Positions 17,555 to 24,319 of a stretch of 33,239 nucleotides of DNA are shown here, in pieces (position 1 is the stretch's first letter; every line of letters starts with the position of its first letter). Origin of the DNA: Candidatus Iainarchaeum sp. Lineage in GTDB: Archaea > B1Sed10-29 > WALL01. The stretch covers positions 1-33,239 of the forward strand of contig JAFGGZ010000035.1 of NCBI GenBank assembly GCA_016939415.1, given 5' to 3'. The position numbers and the translations under genes were made by a program. The notes beneath the pieces were generated by a model. The model saw nothing but the letters and a program-made list of their open reading frames with translations, ran no database searches and was not told where the DNA came from.

Positions 17555-18100
17555 ATGGTGGAGCAAGAAATCATCGACGAAGTCAAGCGATTCATCAGCG
17601 GAGGCTATGATAAGCACACCATAATCCAGACCCTGGAAGGCTTAGGGTACACAGCAAAAGAAATCGTCGAGATCATTGCTGCAGCGACGCCCGCTCAAGA
17701 AACTGCCGAAAAACCGAGGAGAGAAGTGCCGAAGATAGAGGAAGAGGAAGAACTGCCAGAAGGCTTCGCCAAGGCACCAGAAGAAGAGAAAGAAGAGGAA
17801 ATCCCGCCAGAAGCCGAACTAGCACTCGAATTCGAAGAAGAATTGGGTGCGCTGGAAGGGCCGCAGGTCGTGAAGCCGCTGCCGCTCGCGCGAAAGCCAG
17901 CGAAGAAAGAAGTGCCCGCAGCACCGGAAAAAGCGAGGACGCCAGCTCCTAAACCTGTTCAGGAACCGCCGGCCGGGGAAGAGCAAGTCCAGAAAAAGCG
18001 CGCCACGATGAGCATCGTCATCTTCATCGTAGTGTTCGTCATCATCGGACTGCTCGCGTACCTCGCAGCCCCGAAACTCGGCATCAAAGTGCCGTTCTGA
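17555..18100 (+). CDS. C-terminally membrane-anchored protein of unknown function (181 aa)
   Basis: Three parts are visible. An N-terminal helical module (VKRFISGGYDKHTIIQTLEGLGYTAKEIVEIIAAA, about residues 8-42) resembles the short two-helix repeat seen in many archaeal membrane proteins of unknown function. A long acidic then Pro/Lys-rich linker (PKIEEEEELPEG ... KPAKKEVPAAPEKARTPAPKPVQEPP) follows. A single C-terminal membrane helix (MSIVIFIVVFVIIGLLAYLAAP) comes after a KKR patch. No signal peptide, so the bulk is probably cytoplasmic, like a tail-anchored protein. ATG 17555 is chosen from the TATA spacing; the TTG at 17543 of the ORF track is unlikely. Function unknown. Confidence 0.8.
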   Translation: MVEQEIIDEVKRFISGGYDKHTIIQTLEGLGYTAKEIVEIIAAATPAQETAEKPRREVPKIEEEEELPEGFAKAPEEEKEEEIPPEAELALEFEEELGALEGPQVVKPLPLARKPAKKEVPAAPEKARTPAPKPVQEPPAGEEQVQKKRATMSIVIFIVVFVIIGLLAYLAAPKLGIKVPF

Positions 18101-18111
18101 AAACCCCATTC

Positions 18112-18120
18112 TTTTTTTAA
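18112..18120 (+). promoter_or_regulatory. T-rich tract: terminator and possible TATA box
   Basis: TTTTTTTAA lies 12 nt after the stop at 18100 and can terminate the upstream transcript. Its 3' part is also centred about 26 nt before ATG 18143, the leaderless spacing used elsewhere here, so it may double as the promoter of the next small gene. Confidence 0.5.
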
Positions 18121-18142
18121 CAGCATGCACAATACCCTACGC

Positions 18143-18466
18143 ATGCCAAAACATGAAACCATTTTCAGGATGCGCGTGGGCGTGCCGCACACGCACCCGC
18201 AAGCCAAAGAACGAGCCGTCGCAAGACTGAACACGCTCCTCAACCAGGCGAAGAACAGCAAAGGCAACCTGCTCGCGCTGGAATCAGCAGAAACCGAAGC
18301 AGGCAGGAAGCTTGCCAGGCTCCACGAAGCAGAATACGTCGACTCAACGAATGAGATGCGCGAACTCGTGAGCGCGGTCGACGCGCTGCTCAGAGGCGTG
18401 AACACCAACGCGTACAAGGCCATGCTGGAAACCCCGCAGACCCAAGGCAAAGCAAAACCTTTATAA
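18143..18466 (+). CDS. Small protein of unknown function (107 aa)
   Basis: I recognise no family. The sequence is largely helical and charged (AKERAVARLNTLLNQAKNSKGNLLALESAETEAGRKLARLHEAEYVDSTNEMRELVSAVDALLRG) with a short basic N-terminus and a disordered C-terminus. No Cys, signal or membrane segment, so probably cytoplasmic. The ORF track starts at ATG 18125; I prefer ATG 18143 because a T-rich/TATA stretch is centred 26 nt upstream. Its stop codon TAA lies inside the TATA box of the ribosomal operon. Codon use resembles that of neighbouring genes, which supports it being real. Confidence 0.6.
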   Translation: MPKHETIFRMRVGVPHTHPQAKERAVARLNTLLNQAKNSKGNLLALESAETEAGRKLARLHEAEYVDSTNEMRELVSAVDALLRGVNTNAYKAMLETPQTQGKAKPL

Positions 18467-18467
18467 A
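18460..18467 (+). promoter_or_regulatory. TATA box of the large ribosomal protein operon
   Basis: TTTATAAA is the best TATA match in the window. It overlaps the stop codon of the preceding gene and predicts transcription start near 18490, giving a leader of about 95 nt before the uL3 start. It probably drives the L3-to-SecY operon. Confidence 0.7.
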
Positions 18468-18489
18468 CAGAGTCCCGCAGAACAATGGC

Positions 18490-18514
18490 ATACTGTACGG
18501 AACCCGTATGGTGT
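18490..18514 (+). promoter_or_regulatory. Hairpin at the 5' end of the ribosomal operon leader
   Basis: ATACTGTACGG (18490-18500) pairs with CCGTATGGTGT (18504-18514) as an 11-bp stem including three G-U pairs and an AAC loop. It would start at, or very near, the predicted first transcribed base. A second small hairpin, ACAAC-TTCT-GTTGT (18516-18529), follows. Such a leader could be an autoregulatory protein site or an mRNA-protecting structure; no known binding motif is recognised. Confidence 0.5.
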
Positions 18515-18584
18515 CACAACTTCTGTTGTTGTTTGGAATGGAACGCTTACGACCTAGAGTCCGCGTTCTGCACGGGTGATCAGA

Positions 18585-19583
18585 GTGACAAAACTATCAC
18601 GTCCCCGGAGAGGTTCTCTTGGGTTCTCACCGAGAAAGCGCGCGAAGCGCCCCTACGCCAGCCCCCGCTCTTACACAAAGAGCGAAGCGGCCAAGGCACT
18701 GGCATTCCCGGGATACAAAGCAGGCATGACGCACGTCATGGCAGTCGACAAATACCCCACCTCGCCATCCTTCGACCAGACCGTGTTCATCCCCGCAACC
18801 ATCATCGAGTGCCCGCCCATGACTGTGTTCGGCATCAGGGCGTACGAAATGACGGTTAACGGCCTAAATGCAGTCACAGAAGTTTGGGCCGAAAAACTCG
18901 ACAAGAACCTCAAACGCAAAACATCCACGCCCAAAGAACACAACCACGACACCAAAAAGATCGAGGAAAAACTCGGAACTCTTTCTGAAATCAGACTCCT
19001 CGTGCACACGAACCCCACATTCAAGAAAAAGCCAGAGGCATTCGAAGTCCTCGTCGGAGGGGACGTGAAAGCCGCATGGGAGTACGCCAAAAGCGTGCTC
19101 GGAAAACAAGTCAAGGCCAGCGACGTGCTCAAGGCAGGAGACTGCGTCGACGCAATCGCGATCACCAAAGGCAAAGGCATTCAAGGCCCTGTAAAGCGCT
19201 GGGGCACAAAAATACAGTACAGGAAAGCCCACGGCAAGCGCAGGCACGTCGGCGTCGTGAACCCATGGACGCCGAACCGGACCATGTGGACCGCGCTGGA
19301 AGCCGGCCAGATGGGATACCACCGCAGAACCGAATTCAACAAGCGCATACTTGCCATAGGCGAAGACGGCAAGGCCATCACCCCGAAAGGCGGCATACCC
19401 AACTACGGCGTGGTCAAGAGCGAGTACGTACTCGTGAAAGGAAGCCTTCCAGGCACGAAGAAAAGACTGGTTGTCATGAGGCCGCCCGCAAGACCGACAG
19501 CAGAGAAGCCAGCCTATGAAGTGAAGAGCATTTCAACAGACTCTCAGCAAGGCAAGCGCTCTTGGAAGGGGGTTGAAGCATGA
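18585..19583 (+). CDS. rpl3: Ribosomal protein uL3
   Basis: A 332-aa large-subunit protein that reaches toward the peptidyl transferase centre. The N-terminus (M)TKLSRPRRGSLGFSPRKRA is the typical archaeal uL3 start and argues for GTG 18585, 4 nt after GGTGAT, rather than GTG 18576 inside that SD. Other marks are FPGYKAGMTHVM, the central loop KGIQGPVKRWGTKIQYRKAHGKRRHVGVVNPWTP, and QMGYHRRTEFNKRIL. First gene of the S10/spc-type operon. GTGAT of the SD can pair with ATCAC at 18596-18600, which could lower initiation. Confidence 0.95.
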   Translation: MTKLSRPRRGSLGFSPRKRAKRPYASPRSYTKSEAAKALAFPGYKAGMTHVMAVDKYPTSPSFDQTVFIPATIIECPPMTVFGIRAYEMTVNGLNAVTEVWAEKLDKNLKRKTSTPKEHNHDTKKIEEKLGTLSEIRLLVHTNPTFKKKPEAFEVLVGGDVKAAWEYAKSVLGKQVKASDVLKAGDCVDAIAITKGKGIQGPVKRWGTKIQYRKAHGKRRHVGVVNPWTPNRTMWTALEAGQMGYHRRTEFNKRILAIGEDGKAITPKGGIPNYGVVKSEYVLVKGSLPGTKKRLVVMRPPARPTAEKPAYEVKSISTDSQQGKRSWKGVEA

Positions 19584-20374
19584 AAACCCAGATCTACTCA
19601 ATCAAAGGGGAACAAGTCAAGAGCATGGACCTACCCAAAGTGTTCAAGACAGGCTATAACCCGGCACTCATCAGGAGAGCAGTCGTGACAGAGCAGAGCA
19701 CGAGGCTGCAGCCGAAAGGCAATGACATAACCGCAGGACTCAAGACGAGTGCTGAGTACATAGGCCGCAGACAGGCATTCAGGAGCGGCATAAACAAAGG
19801 CATCTCCAGACTGCCACGCGTCAAGCTCGGCGGCGGAGGCCTCGGGGAAGTGCGCATAGTCCCGCACGCCAAAGGCGGAAGGAGAGCGCACCCTCCGAAG
19901 GTCGAAAAAGTGCTTGAGAAGCACATGAACAAGAAAGAAAAGAAACTCGCACTCATGTCGGCCATAGCCGCAACAACCCAAAAAGAACTCGTGAAGGAGC
20001 GCGGCCACGAACTCAACGGAATCAAGGACGTGCCGATCATAGTCGAAGACAAGTTCCAATCACTGAAGAAGACCAAGGAAGCAGTGGAAACACTCACGAA
20101 ACTAGGTCTCGGAAAAGACCTGAACCGCGCGAGCAAGAAGAAGGTGCGGGCAGGAAAGAAGCGCGTCGCAAAACATGAGAAGAAGAAGAGCGTTCTCATC
20201 ATCGTCGGCAAGGACGACGGCGCGATAAAGGCGTGCAGGAACATACAGGGCGTGGACATCGCCACAGTCGAGCGACTGAACGTGGGATTGCTCGCTCCCG
20301 GAGCGCACGCAGGAAGACTCACTGTCTGGACAGAGTCCGCAGTGAAGCAGGTCGGTGAGAAATATGGCGCTTAA
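19580..20374 (+). CDS. rpl4: Ribosomal protein uL4
   Basis: A 264-aa uL4 of archaeal/eukaryotic type. The signature loop near the exit tunnel is RLPRVKLGGGGLGEVRIVPHAKGGRRAHPPK. The C-terminal domain has VLIIVGKDDGAIKACRNIQGVDIATVERLNVGLLAPGAHAGRLTVWTESA. ATG 19580 overlaps the uL3 stop as ATGA, so the two are translationally coupled. The 3' end overlaps uL23 by 11 nt. Confidence 0.96.
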   Translation: MKTQIYSIKGEQVKSMDLPKVFKTGYNPALIRRAVVTEQSTRLQPKGNDITAGLKTSAEYIGRRQAFRSGINKGISRLPRVKLGGGGLGEVRIVPHAKGGRRAHPPKVEKVLEKHMNKKEKKLALMSAIAATTQKELVKERGHELNGIKDVPIIVEDKFQSLKKTKEAVETLTKLGLGKDLNRASKKKVRAGKKRVAKHEKKKSVLIIVGKDDGAIKACRNIQGVDIATVERLNVGLLAPGAHAGRLTVWTESAVKQVGEKYGA

Positions 20375-20612
20375 GTACCCTCTCACTACGGAAAAGTCTG
20401 TCAACAGCATCGAAGGCGAGAACAAGATCGTGTTCGTCGTGGACAAGACCGCGACAAAGAACGAGATAAAGAAGGAAGTGGAAGACACTTACAAGGTCAA
20501 AGTGAAGCAAGTGAACACAAGCATTGACCGCAGGGGAAAGAAGAAAGCCTTCATCACGCTCACAAAGGAGAGCAAGGCAGCAGACCTTGCAACGAAACTC
20601 AACCTGATATGA
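20364..20612 (+). CDS. rpl23: Ribosomal protein uL23
   Basis: An 82-aa exit-tunnel protein that contacts SRP and other nascent-chain factors. Conserved parts are KYPLTTEKSVNSIEGENKIVFVVDKTATKNEIKKEVEDTYKVKV and KKKAFITL. The ORF track opens at GTG 20355, but GGTGA (20354-20358) is the SD for ATG 20364, which gives MALKYPLTTEK. The start lies inside uL4. Confidence 0.95.
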   Translation: MALKYPLTTEKSVNSIEGENKIVFVVDKTATKNEIKKEVEDTYKVKVKQVNTSIDRRGKKKAFITLTKESKAADLATKLNLI

Positions 20613-20622
20613 GGCGGTGCAA

Positions 20623-21327
20623 ATGGGAAAACGAATAGGAACGCAACGCAGGGGACGTGGAGCAGCTAGGTACACAGCCCCTTCCCACAGGTTCAAAAGC
20701 GAGGCCAAGTACAAGCCCGGAAACCTGGAAGGCGTCGTGACAGACTTCGAGAAAGACGCATCCAAGACCACGGTCATGATGAAGATCGCGTGGAAGGACG
20801 GAACAGACTCATACTACCTCGCTCCCGAAGGCGTGTTCACCGAGCAAGGGGTAGTTCAAGGCACGGGGCCAGTCAACATCGGTAACATCCTGCCGCTCGC
20901 GAGCATTCCGGAAGGCACGCCCATATTCAACATAGAGAACGTGCCGGGCGACGGCGGCAAGACAATCCGCAGCTCCGGGACGAACGGCATCATAATCAAC
21001 AGGGTTGGCGACAAGGTCAATGTCAAACTGCCCTCAAAGAAAATAATGGTATTCAACGCGCAATGCAGGGCGACTGTAGGGATCGCTGCCGGAGGAGGCA
21101 GGCTTGAGAAGCCGCTCCTGAAGGCAGGCAACGCAGTGAAGAAGAACAGGGCGCGCGGCCACAGATACCCCCACGTCAGGGGAGTCGCCATGAACCCAGT
21201 CAACCACCCACACGGAGGCAAGGAACACCACACAGGAAAGCCGACTACAGTGAGCAGGAACGCCCCCCCAGGACAGAAGGTCGGGCACATCGCAGCTCGG
21301 AGAGTGGGCAGGAAGAAGAGGAAGTGA
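20623..21327 (+). CDS. rpl2: Ribosomal protein uL2
   Basis: A 234-aa large-subunit protein essential for subunit association and peptidyl transfer. The C-terminal block VRGVAMNPVNHPHGGKEHHTGKPTTVSRNAPPGQKVGHIAARRVGRKKR includes the highly conserved His of NHPHGG. The OB/SH3-type N-terminal half contains APSHRFKSEAKYKPGNLEGVVTDFEKD. ATG 20623 is chosen over GTG 20617, which lies within the SD region GAGGCGGTG. Confidence 0.96.
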   Translation: MGKRIGTQRRGRGAARYTAPSHRFKSEAKYKPGNLEGVVTDFEKDASKTTVMMKIAWKDGTDSYYLAPEGVFTEQGVVQGTGPVNIGNILPLASIPEGTPIFNIENVPGDGGKTIRSSGTNGIIINRVGDKVNVKLPSKKIMVFNAQCRATVGIAAGGGRLEKPLLKAGNAVKKNRARGHRYPHVRGVAMNPVNHPHGGKEHHTGKPTTVSRNAPPGQKVGHIAARRVGRKKRK

Positions 21328-21333
21328 GTTGAT

Positions 21334-21720
21334 ATGGTAAAAGAGTTCCTGTACAAAGGCAACACCATCGAACAACTGCAGGCAAAGACAGAGGAAGAGC
21401 TCATGAACCTGTTCCCGAGCAGGGAGCGCAGGCACATGAAGCGCGGGTGGACAGAAGAAGAAAAGAAACTCCTCAAGAAGCTGCGCAGCAGCGGGGAAGA
21501 CGCCGTAGTACGCACGCACTGCAGGAGCATGATCGTGCTGCCCGAAATGGCTGGCAGGAAGATAGCAGTATACAACGGAAAGGAATTCACTTACCTGACG
21601 ATAGTGCCGGAGATGGTTGGGCACAGGCTCGGGGAGTTCGCTCTAACGAGAAAGAACGTCAAGCACTCGGCCGCAGGAATCGGCGCGACGAGGTCCACAA
21701 AATTCATCTCTGTGAAATGA
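21334..21720 (+). CDS. rps19: Ribosomal protein uS19
   Basis: A 128-aa 30S head protein of archaeal length. Visible signature: VRTHCRSMIVLPEMAGRKIAVYNGKEFTYLTIVPEMVGHRLGEFALTRKNVKHSAAGIGATRSTKF. The N-terminal ~60 residues are the archaeal extension (FPSRERRHMKRGWTEEEKKLLKKL). The start follows GAGTTGAT. Confidence 0.95.
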   Translation: MVKEFLYKGNTIEQLQAKTEEELMNLFPSRERRHMKRGWTEEEKKLLKKLRSSGEDAVVRTHCRSMIVLPEMAGRKIAVYNGKEFTYLTIVPEMVGHRLGEFALTRKNVKHSAAGIGATRSTKFISVK

Positions 21721-21730
21721 GGTTGATTGC

Positions 21731-22153
21731 ATGGCTTACAGCACTGACATGGAAGGCGCACGCGCTATGGGAAGGGGGATAGACATGTCCCCAAAGCACG
21801 CCATCGAGGTGTGCACAGCAATCCGCGGAAAGCGCGTCGAAGCGGCCAAAAAGTTCCTTGAGAACGTCATGACCAAAGAGGAGCACGTGCCATTCAAGCG
21901 ATTCAACAAACAGGTGCCGCACAGGAGCGGCGGGCCGGGCAGGTACCCAGTCAAGGCCGCGAAGCACATCTTGGGCATCCTAAAGAATGCCGAAGCCAAT
22001 GCGGACAGCCGGGGCATGGACACAGAAAGACTGTACATCGCCCACGCCAAAGCCGATAAGGGCAGGGCGTACGCCCGCAGGGCCGCGAAGGGACGAATGA
22101 AGACGCACACGTTGCAGACAGTCAACGTTGAAATCGTGCTCAAGGAGGCATGA
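21731..22153 (+). CDS. rpl22: Ribosomal protein uL22
   Basis: A 140-aa exit-tunnel protein. Marks are RAMGRGIDMSPKHAIEVCTAIRGKRVEAAKKFLENVM and a loop/strand YPVKAAKHILGILKNAEANADSRGMDTERLYIAHAKADKGRAYARRAAKGRMKTHTLQTVNVEIVL. The stop of uS19 runs into the SD GAGGTTGATT upstream of ATG 21731. The end carries AAGGAGG, the SD of uS3. Confidence 0.95.
   Translation: MAYSTDMEGARAMGRGIDMSPKHAIEVCTAIRGKRVEAAKKFLENVMTKEEHVPFKRFNKQVPHRSGGPGRYPVKAAKHILGILKNAEANADSRGMDTERLYIAHAKADKGRAYARRAAKGRMKTHTLQTVNVEIVLKEA
22142..22148 (+). promoter_or_regulatory. RBS that favours a TTG start for uS3
   Basis: AAGGAGG ends at 22148, 1 nt before ATG 22150 but 7 nt before TTG 22156. The TTG start gives MIERKFIQEG, the usual archaeal uS3 N-terminus. 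Confidence 0.6.
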
Positions 22154-22155
22154 AC

Positions 22156-22848
22156 TTGATTGAAAGAAAGTTCATTCAGGAAGGCATCGTGAGGAGCAAC
22201 ATCAACGAGTTCCTCAAAAGGAAGCTCAGGAGAGCGGGCTTTGTCGGCGTTGACATACAGAAGACGCCGATCATGACCCGCGTGGTCATACAAGTAGAGC
22301 GACCCGGACTCGTCATAGGAAAGAAAGGCTCCACGATAAGAACGCTCACTACTGACTTGGAGAAGCGGTTCGGCCTCGACAACGTTCAGATAAAGGTTGA
22401 GGAAGTAGGCGTGCCCGAACTCAACGCGGCAGTCATGGCAAGGCGCATAGCATCAAGTTTGGAGCGCGGCGTGAACTTCAGCCGCGTCATTAATTGGACG
22501 CTGGAAAAGATCATGGGGGCAGGCGCGCGCGGAGCAGAAATCATTGTCGCAGGAAAGCTCGTGGGCAAGGGCGGCAAGTCGAAGAAGCAGCGCGTCAATG
22601 CCGGCTACATGATGAAGGCAGGCGAGCCCTCAAAGCTCGTGCAGACGAGCCAGACGCAGGCCATAATGAAGGCAGGCATCATAGGCGTCACTGTCAAGAT
22701 AGTGCCGCCGGACGTGAGGCCGCCGGACAAGGTAAGCATAGAAAAGCACGCGAAAGGAGGTGAAACCGTTGGCAATACTAAGACCCCCGGAAATCCGGCA
22801 GATGAGTCCGGAGGAAAGGAAGGAGAAGTTGCAGCAGTTGAAGAGTGA
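22156..22848 (+). CDS. rps3: Ribosomal protein uS3
   Basis: A 230-aa mRNA-entry protein with a type II KH domain (VERPGLVIGKKGSTIRTLTTDLEKRFG; GxxG = GKKG) and a C-terminal domain (GAGARGAEIIVAGKLVGKGGKSKKQRVNAGYMMKAGEPS). TTG 22156 is preferred from SD spacing; ATG 22150, overlapping the uL22 stop, adds only two residues. After VRPPDKVSIE the last ~30 residues (GGETVGNTKTPGNPADESGGKEGEVAAVEE) are a low-complexity acidic tail encoded by the same DNA, in another frame, as the N-terminus of uL29. Confidence 0.94.
   Translation: MIERKFIQEGIVRSNINEFLKRKLRRAGFVGVDIQKTPIMTRVVIQVERPGLVIGKKGSTIRTLTTDLEKRFGLDNVQIKVEEVGVPELNAAVMARRIASSLERGVNFSRVINWTLEKIMGAGARGAEIIVAGKLVGKGGKSKKQRVNAGYMMKAGEPSKLVQTSQTQAIMKAGIIGVTVKIVPPDVRPPDKVSIEKHAKGGETVGNTKTPGNPADESGGKEGEVAAVEE
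22756..22763 (+). promoter_or_regulatory. Strong RBS that sets a TTG start for uL29
   Basis: GGAGGTGA is a near-complete anti-SD match, 5 nt before TTG 22769. The GTG at 22760 used by the ORF track lies within this SD and cannot be served by it. Confidence 0.75.
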
Positions 22849-23035
22849 ATTCTCGAAAGAGAAAGCTGCGGTTGTCAGCGGCACGCGCCCAGAGAACGCC
22901 GGCCGCATTAAGGAAGTAAGGCGGACAATCGCGCGCATACTCACAATCCAGAAAGAACCCGGCAAGAAAGCCGCGGAAAAAACCACAACAAAAAAAGAGG
23001 CAAAGAAAGAATCGGAGGTCGTTAAAAAGAAATGA
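22769..23035 (+). CDS. rpl29: Ribosomal protein uL29
   Basis: An 88-aa two-helix protein at the exit tunnel rim. The N-terminus MAILRPPEIRQMSPEERKEKLQQLKSEFSKEKAAV and GRIKEVRRTIARILTIQKE are typical, and the C-terminus is a Lys/Glu-rich extension (KKAAEKTTTKKEAKKESEVVKKK). The start is TTG 22769, chosen from the strong SD and the family N-terminus. The first 80 nt lie inside uS3 in another frame. The stop overlaps the aIF1 start as ATGA. Confidence 0.93.
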   Translation: MAILRPPEIRQMSPEERKEKLQQLKSEFSKEKAAVVSGTRPENAGRIKEVRRTIARILTIQKEPGKKAAEKTTTKKEAKKESEVVKKK

Positions 23036-23337
23036 CAGAGATGTGTCCAGCGTGCGGTCTGCCAAAAGACCTGTGCGTCTGTCAGGAAATTGCCAAAGAA
23101 AAGCAAAAGATTCGCATAAGGGTCGAGACGAAGAAGTACCAGAAGAGGATGACCGTCATCGAGAACCTGGACCCTGACACGGATCTGGAAGACATCTGCA
23201 CGCAGCTCAAGAGAAAGCTTGCGTGTGGTGGCACAGTCAAGAACGGGCGCATAGAGCTTCAGGGTGGGCGCACTGACCGCGTGAAAGAAGCACTCATAAA
23301 ACTAAACTTCCCAGAGGATCGGATTGAAACATCTTAA
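23032..23337 (+). CDS. Translation initiation factor aIF1 (SUI1 family)
   Basis: A 101-aa start-codon fidelity factor. An N-terminal four-Cys zinc motif MCPACGLPKDLCVC is followed by the SUI1 fold (VETKKYQKRMTVIENLDPDTDLEDICTQLKRKLACGGTVKNGRIELQGGRTDRVKEALIKLNFPED). The start overlaps the uL29 stop; Met at 23041 is a less likely alternative. Location between uL29 and Rpp29 is the common archaeal arrangement. Confidence 0.96.
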   Translation: MTEMCPACGLPKDLCVCQEIAKEKQKIRIRVETKKYQKRMTVIENLDPDTDLEDICTQLKRKLACGGTVKNGRIELQGGRTDRVKEALIKLNFPEDRIETS

Positions 23338-23599
23338 GGCGCTGGCGATGAACCCCATCATCGGGTGCCCTGTCGAGGTCGTGAGGACGACTTCGCCCGG
23401 CCCCATCGTGAAGGGAGTCATTGCCGACGAAACGCTCAAGACCATCACGGTCCGAACCGAGAAGGGTGACAAGCAGCTTCAGAAACGGTCAATACGACTG
23501 CGCATCGGAATGCCCTCTGGCATCGTGGAGGTGGAAGGACACCAACTCATGCAGAGGCCCCACGAACGCCTCAAAAAGCTGTGGAAAAATATTCGGTGA
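23324..23599 (+). CDS. rnp1: RNase P protein component 1 (Rpp29/Pop4)
   Basis: A 91-aa subunit of archaeal RNase P, which removes tRNA 5' leaders. The Sm-like barrel is visible: IIGCPVEVVRTTSPGPIVKGVIADETLKTITVRTEKGDKQLQKRSIRLRIGMPSGIVEVEGHQLMQRPHERLKK. TTG 23324 has GAGGATC 5 nt upstream and overlaps aIF1 by 14 nt; ATG 23348 would give a barrel-only 83-aa protein and cannot be excluded. Confidence 0.92.
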   Translation: MKHLKALAMNPIIGCPVEVVRTTSPGPIVKGVIADETLKTITVRTEKGDKQLQKRSIRLRIGMPSGIVEVEGHQLMQRPHERLKKLWKNIR

Positions 23600-23603
23600 G
23601 AAC

Positions 23604-23915
23604 ATGACTGAAGAAACCAGTTGCATGGACGTAAACTGCCCGAGGCACGGAAGCCTCAAGCTTAGGGGCAACACATTCACAGGAGTAGTTGTGAGCGACA
23701 AGATGAACCGCAGCGTTGTGGTCGAGCGGAAGTACTTGAAGAAAGTGCCGAAGTACGAGAGGTACGAACGCTCAAAGTCCAAGATAACTGCTCATAACCC
23801 TGACTGCGTCGCCGCCAAGGCGGGTGACGAGGTCGTGATAAGCGAATGCAGGAAGATAAGCAAGACGAAGAGCTTCGTAGTCACTGGAATAAAGAAGAGG
23901 GGTGAGGCAAAGTGA
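23604..23915 (+). CDS. rps17: Ribosomal protein uS17
   Basis: A 103-aa OB-fold 30S protein. Marks are CPRHGSLKLRGNTFTGVVVSDKMNRSVVVERKYLKKVPKYERYERSKSKITAHNPDCVAAKAGDEVVISECRKISKTKSFVV, with the archaeal N-terminal CMDVNCPRHG segment. The ORF-track entry begins far upstream inside rnp1; ATG 23604 with GGTGAG 3 nt before it is the real start. The stop overlaps the uL14 GTG start. Confidence 0.95.
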   Translation: MTEETSCMDVNCPRHGSLKLRGNTFTGVVVSDKMNRSVVVERKYLKKVPKYERYERSKSKITAHNPDCVAAKAGDEVVISECRKISKTKSFVVTGIKKRGEAK

Positions 23916-24310
23916 AAGCAGTAGCAGCGCACATCACGAAGTGCCTGGGAATCCAGAGCATACTGAAGTGCGATGACAACACGGGCGCCAAAGAACTTCA
24001 GATCATCGGGGTTGTGGGATACAAGGGGCAGCGAAGGCAAGTCCCAAAGGCAGGTATCGGCGACGTAGTGGTCTGCAGCGTGAAGAAAGGCAAGCCTGAC
24101 GTCCGGAAGAAGATTGTCAAGGCCGTCATCGTGCGGCAGAAGAAGGAGTTCCGGCGCAGGGACGGCACTCACATAAAGTTCAACGACAATGCGGCAGTGC
24201 TCATTGATGATACGGGCATGCCCAAAGGCACTGAGATCAAAGGGGTTGTGGCCAAGGAAGTGGCCGAGCGATTCGCCAAAGTCGCGACGCGGGCCAAGAA
24301 CGTGGTGTAG
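23912..24310 (+). CDS. rpl14: Ribosomal protein uL14
   Basis: A 132-aa interface protein. Signature: SILKCDDNTGAKELQIIGVVGYKGQRRQVPKAGIGDVVVCSVKKGKPDVRKKIVKAVIVRQKKEFRRRDGTHIKFNDNAAVLIDDTGMPKGTEIKGVVAKEVAERF. It starts with GTG 23912 overlapping the uS17 stop (GTGA), served by GGGGTGAGG just upstream. Confidence 0.96.
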   Translation: MKAVAAHITKCLGIQSILKCDDNTGAKELQIIGVVGYKGQRRQVPKAGIGDVVVCSVKKGKPDVRKKIVKAVIVRQKKEFRRRDGTHIKFNDNAAVLIDDTGMPKGTEIKGVVAKEVAERFAKVATRAKNVV

Positions 24311-24319
24311 GTGATGGGG

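Noticed and set aside
18485-18859. 124-aa ORF with a Cys-rich start (MAYCTEPVWCHNFCCCLEW) in the L3 leader
   Set aside because: Most of it overlaps uL3 in another frame and becomes Arg/His-rich shadow sequence. The predicted transcript start is at or after its ATG and there is no SD. The region is better read as a structured leader.
22760-23035. uL29 starting at GTG 22760
   Set aside because: That GTG is inside the SD GGAGGTGA; TTG 22769 has proper spacing and matches the family N-terminus.
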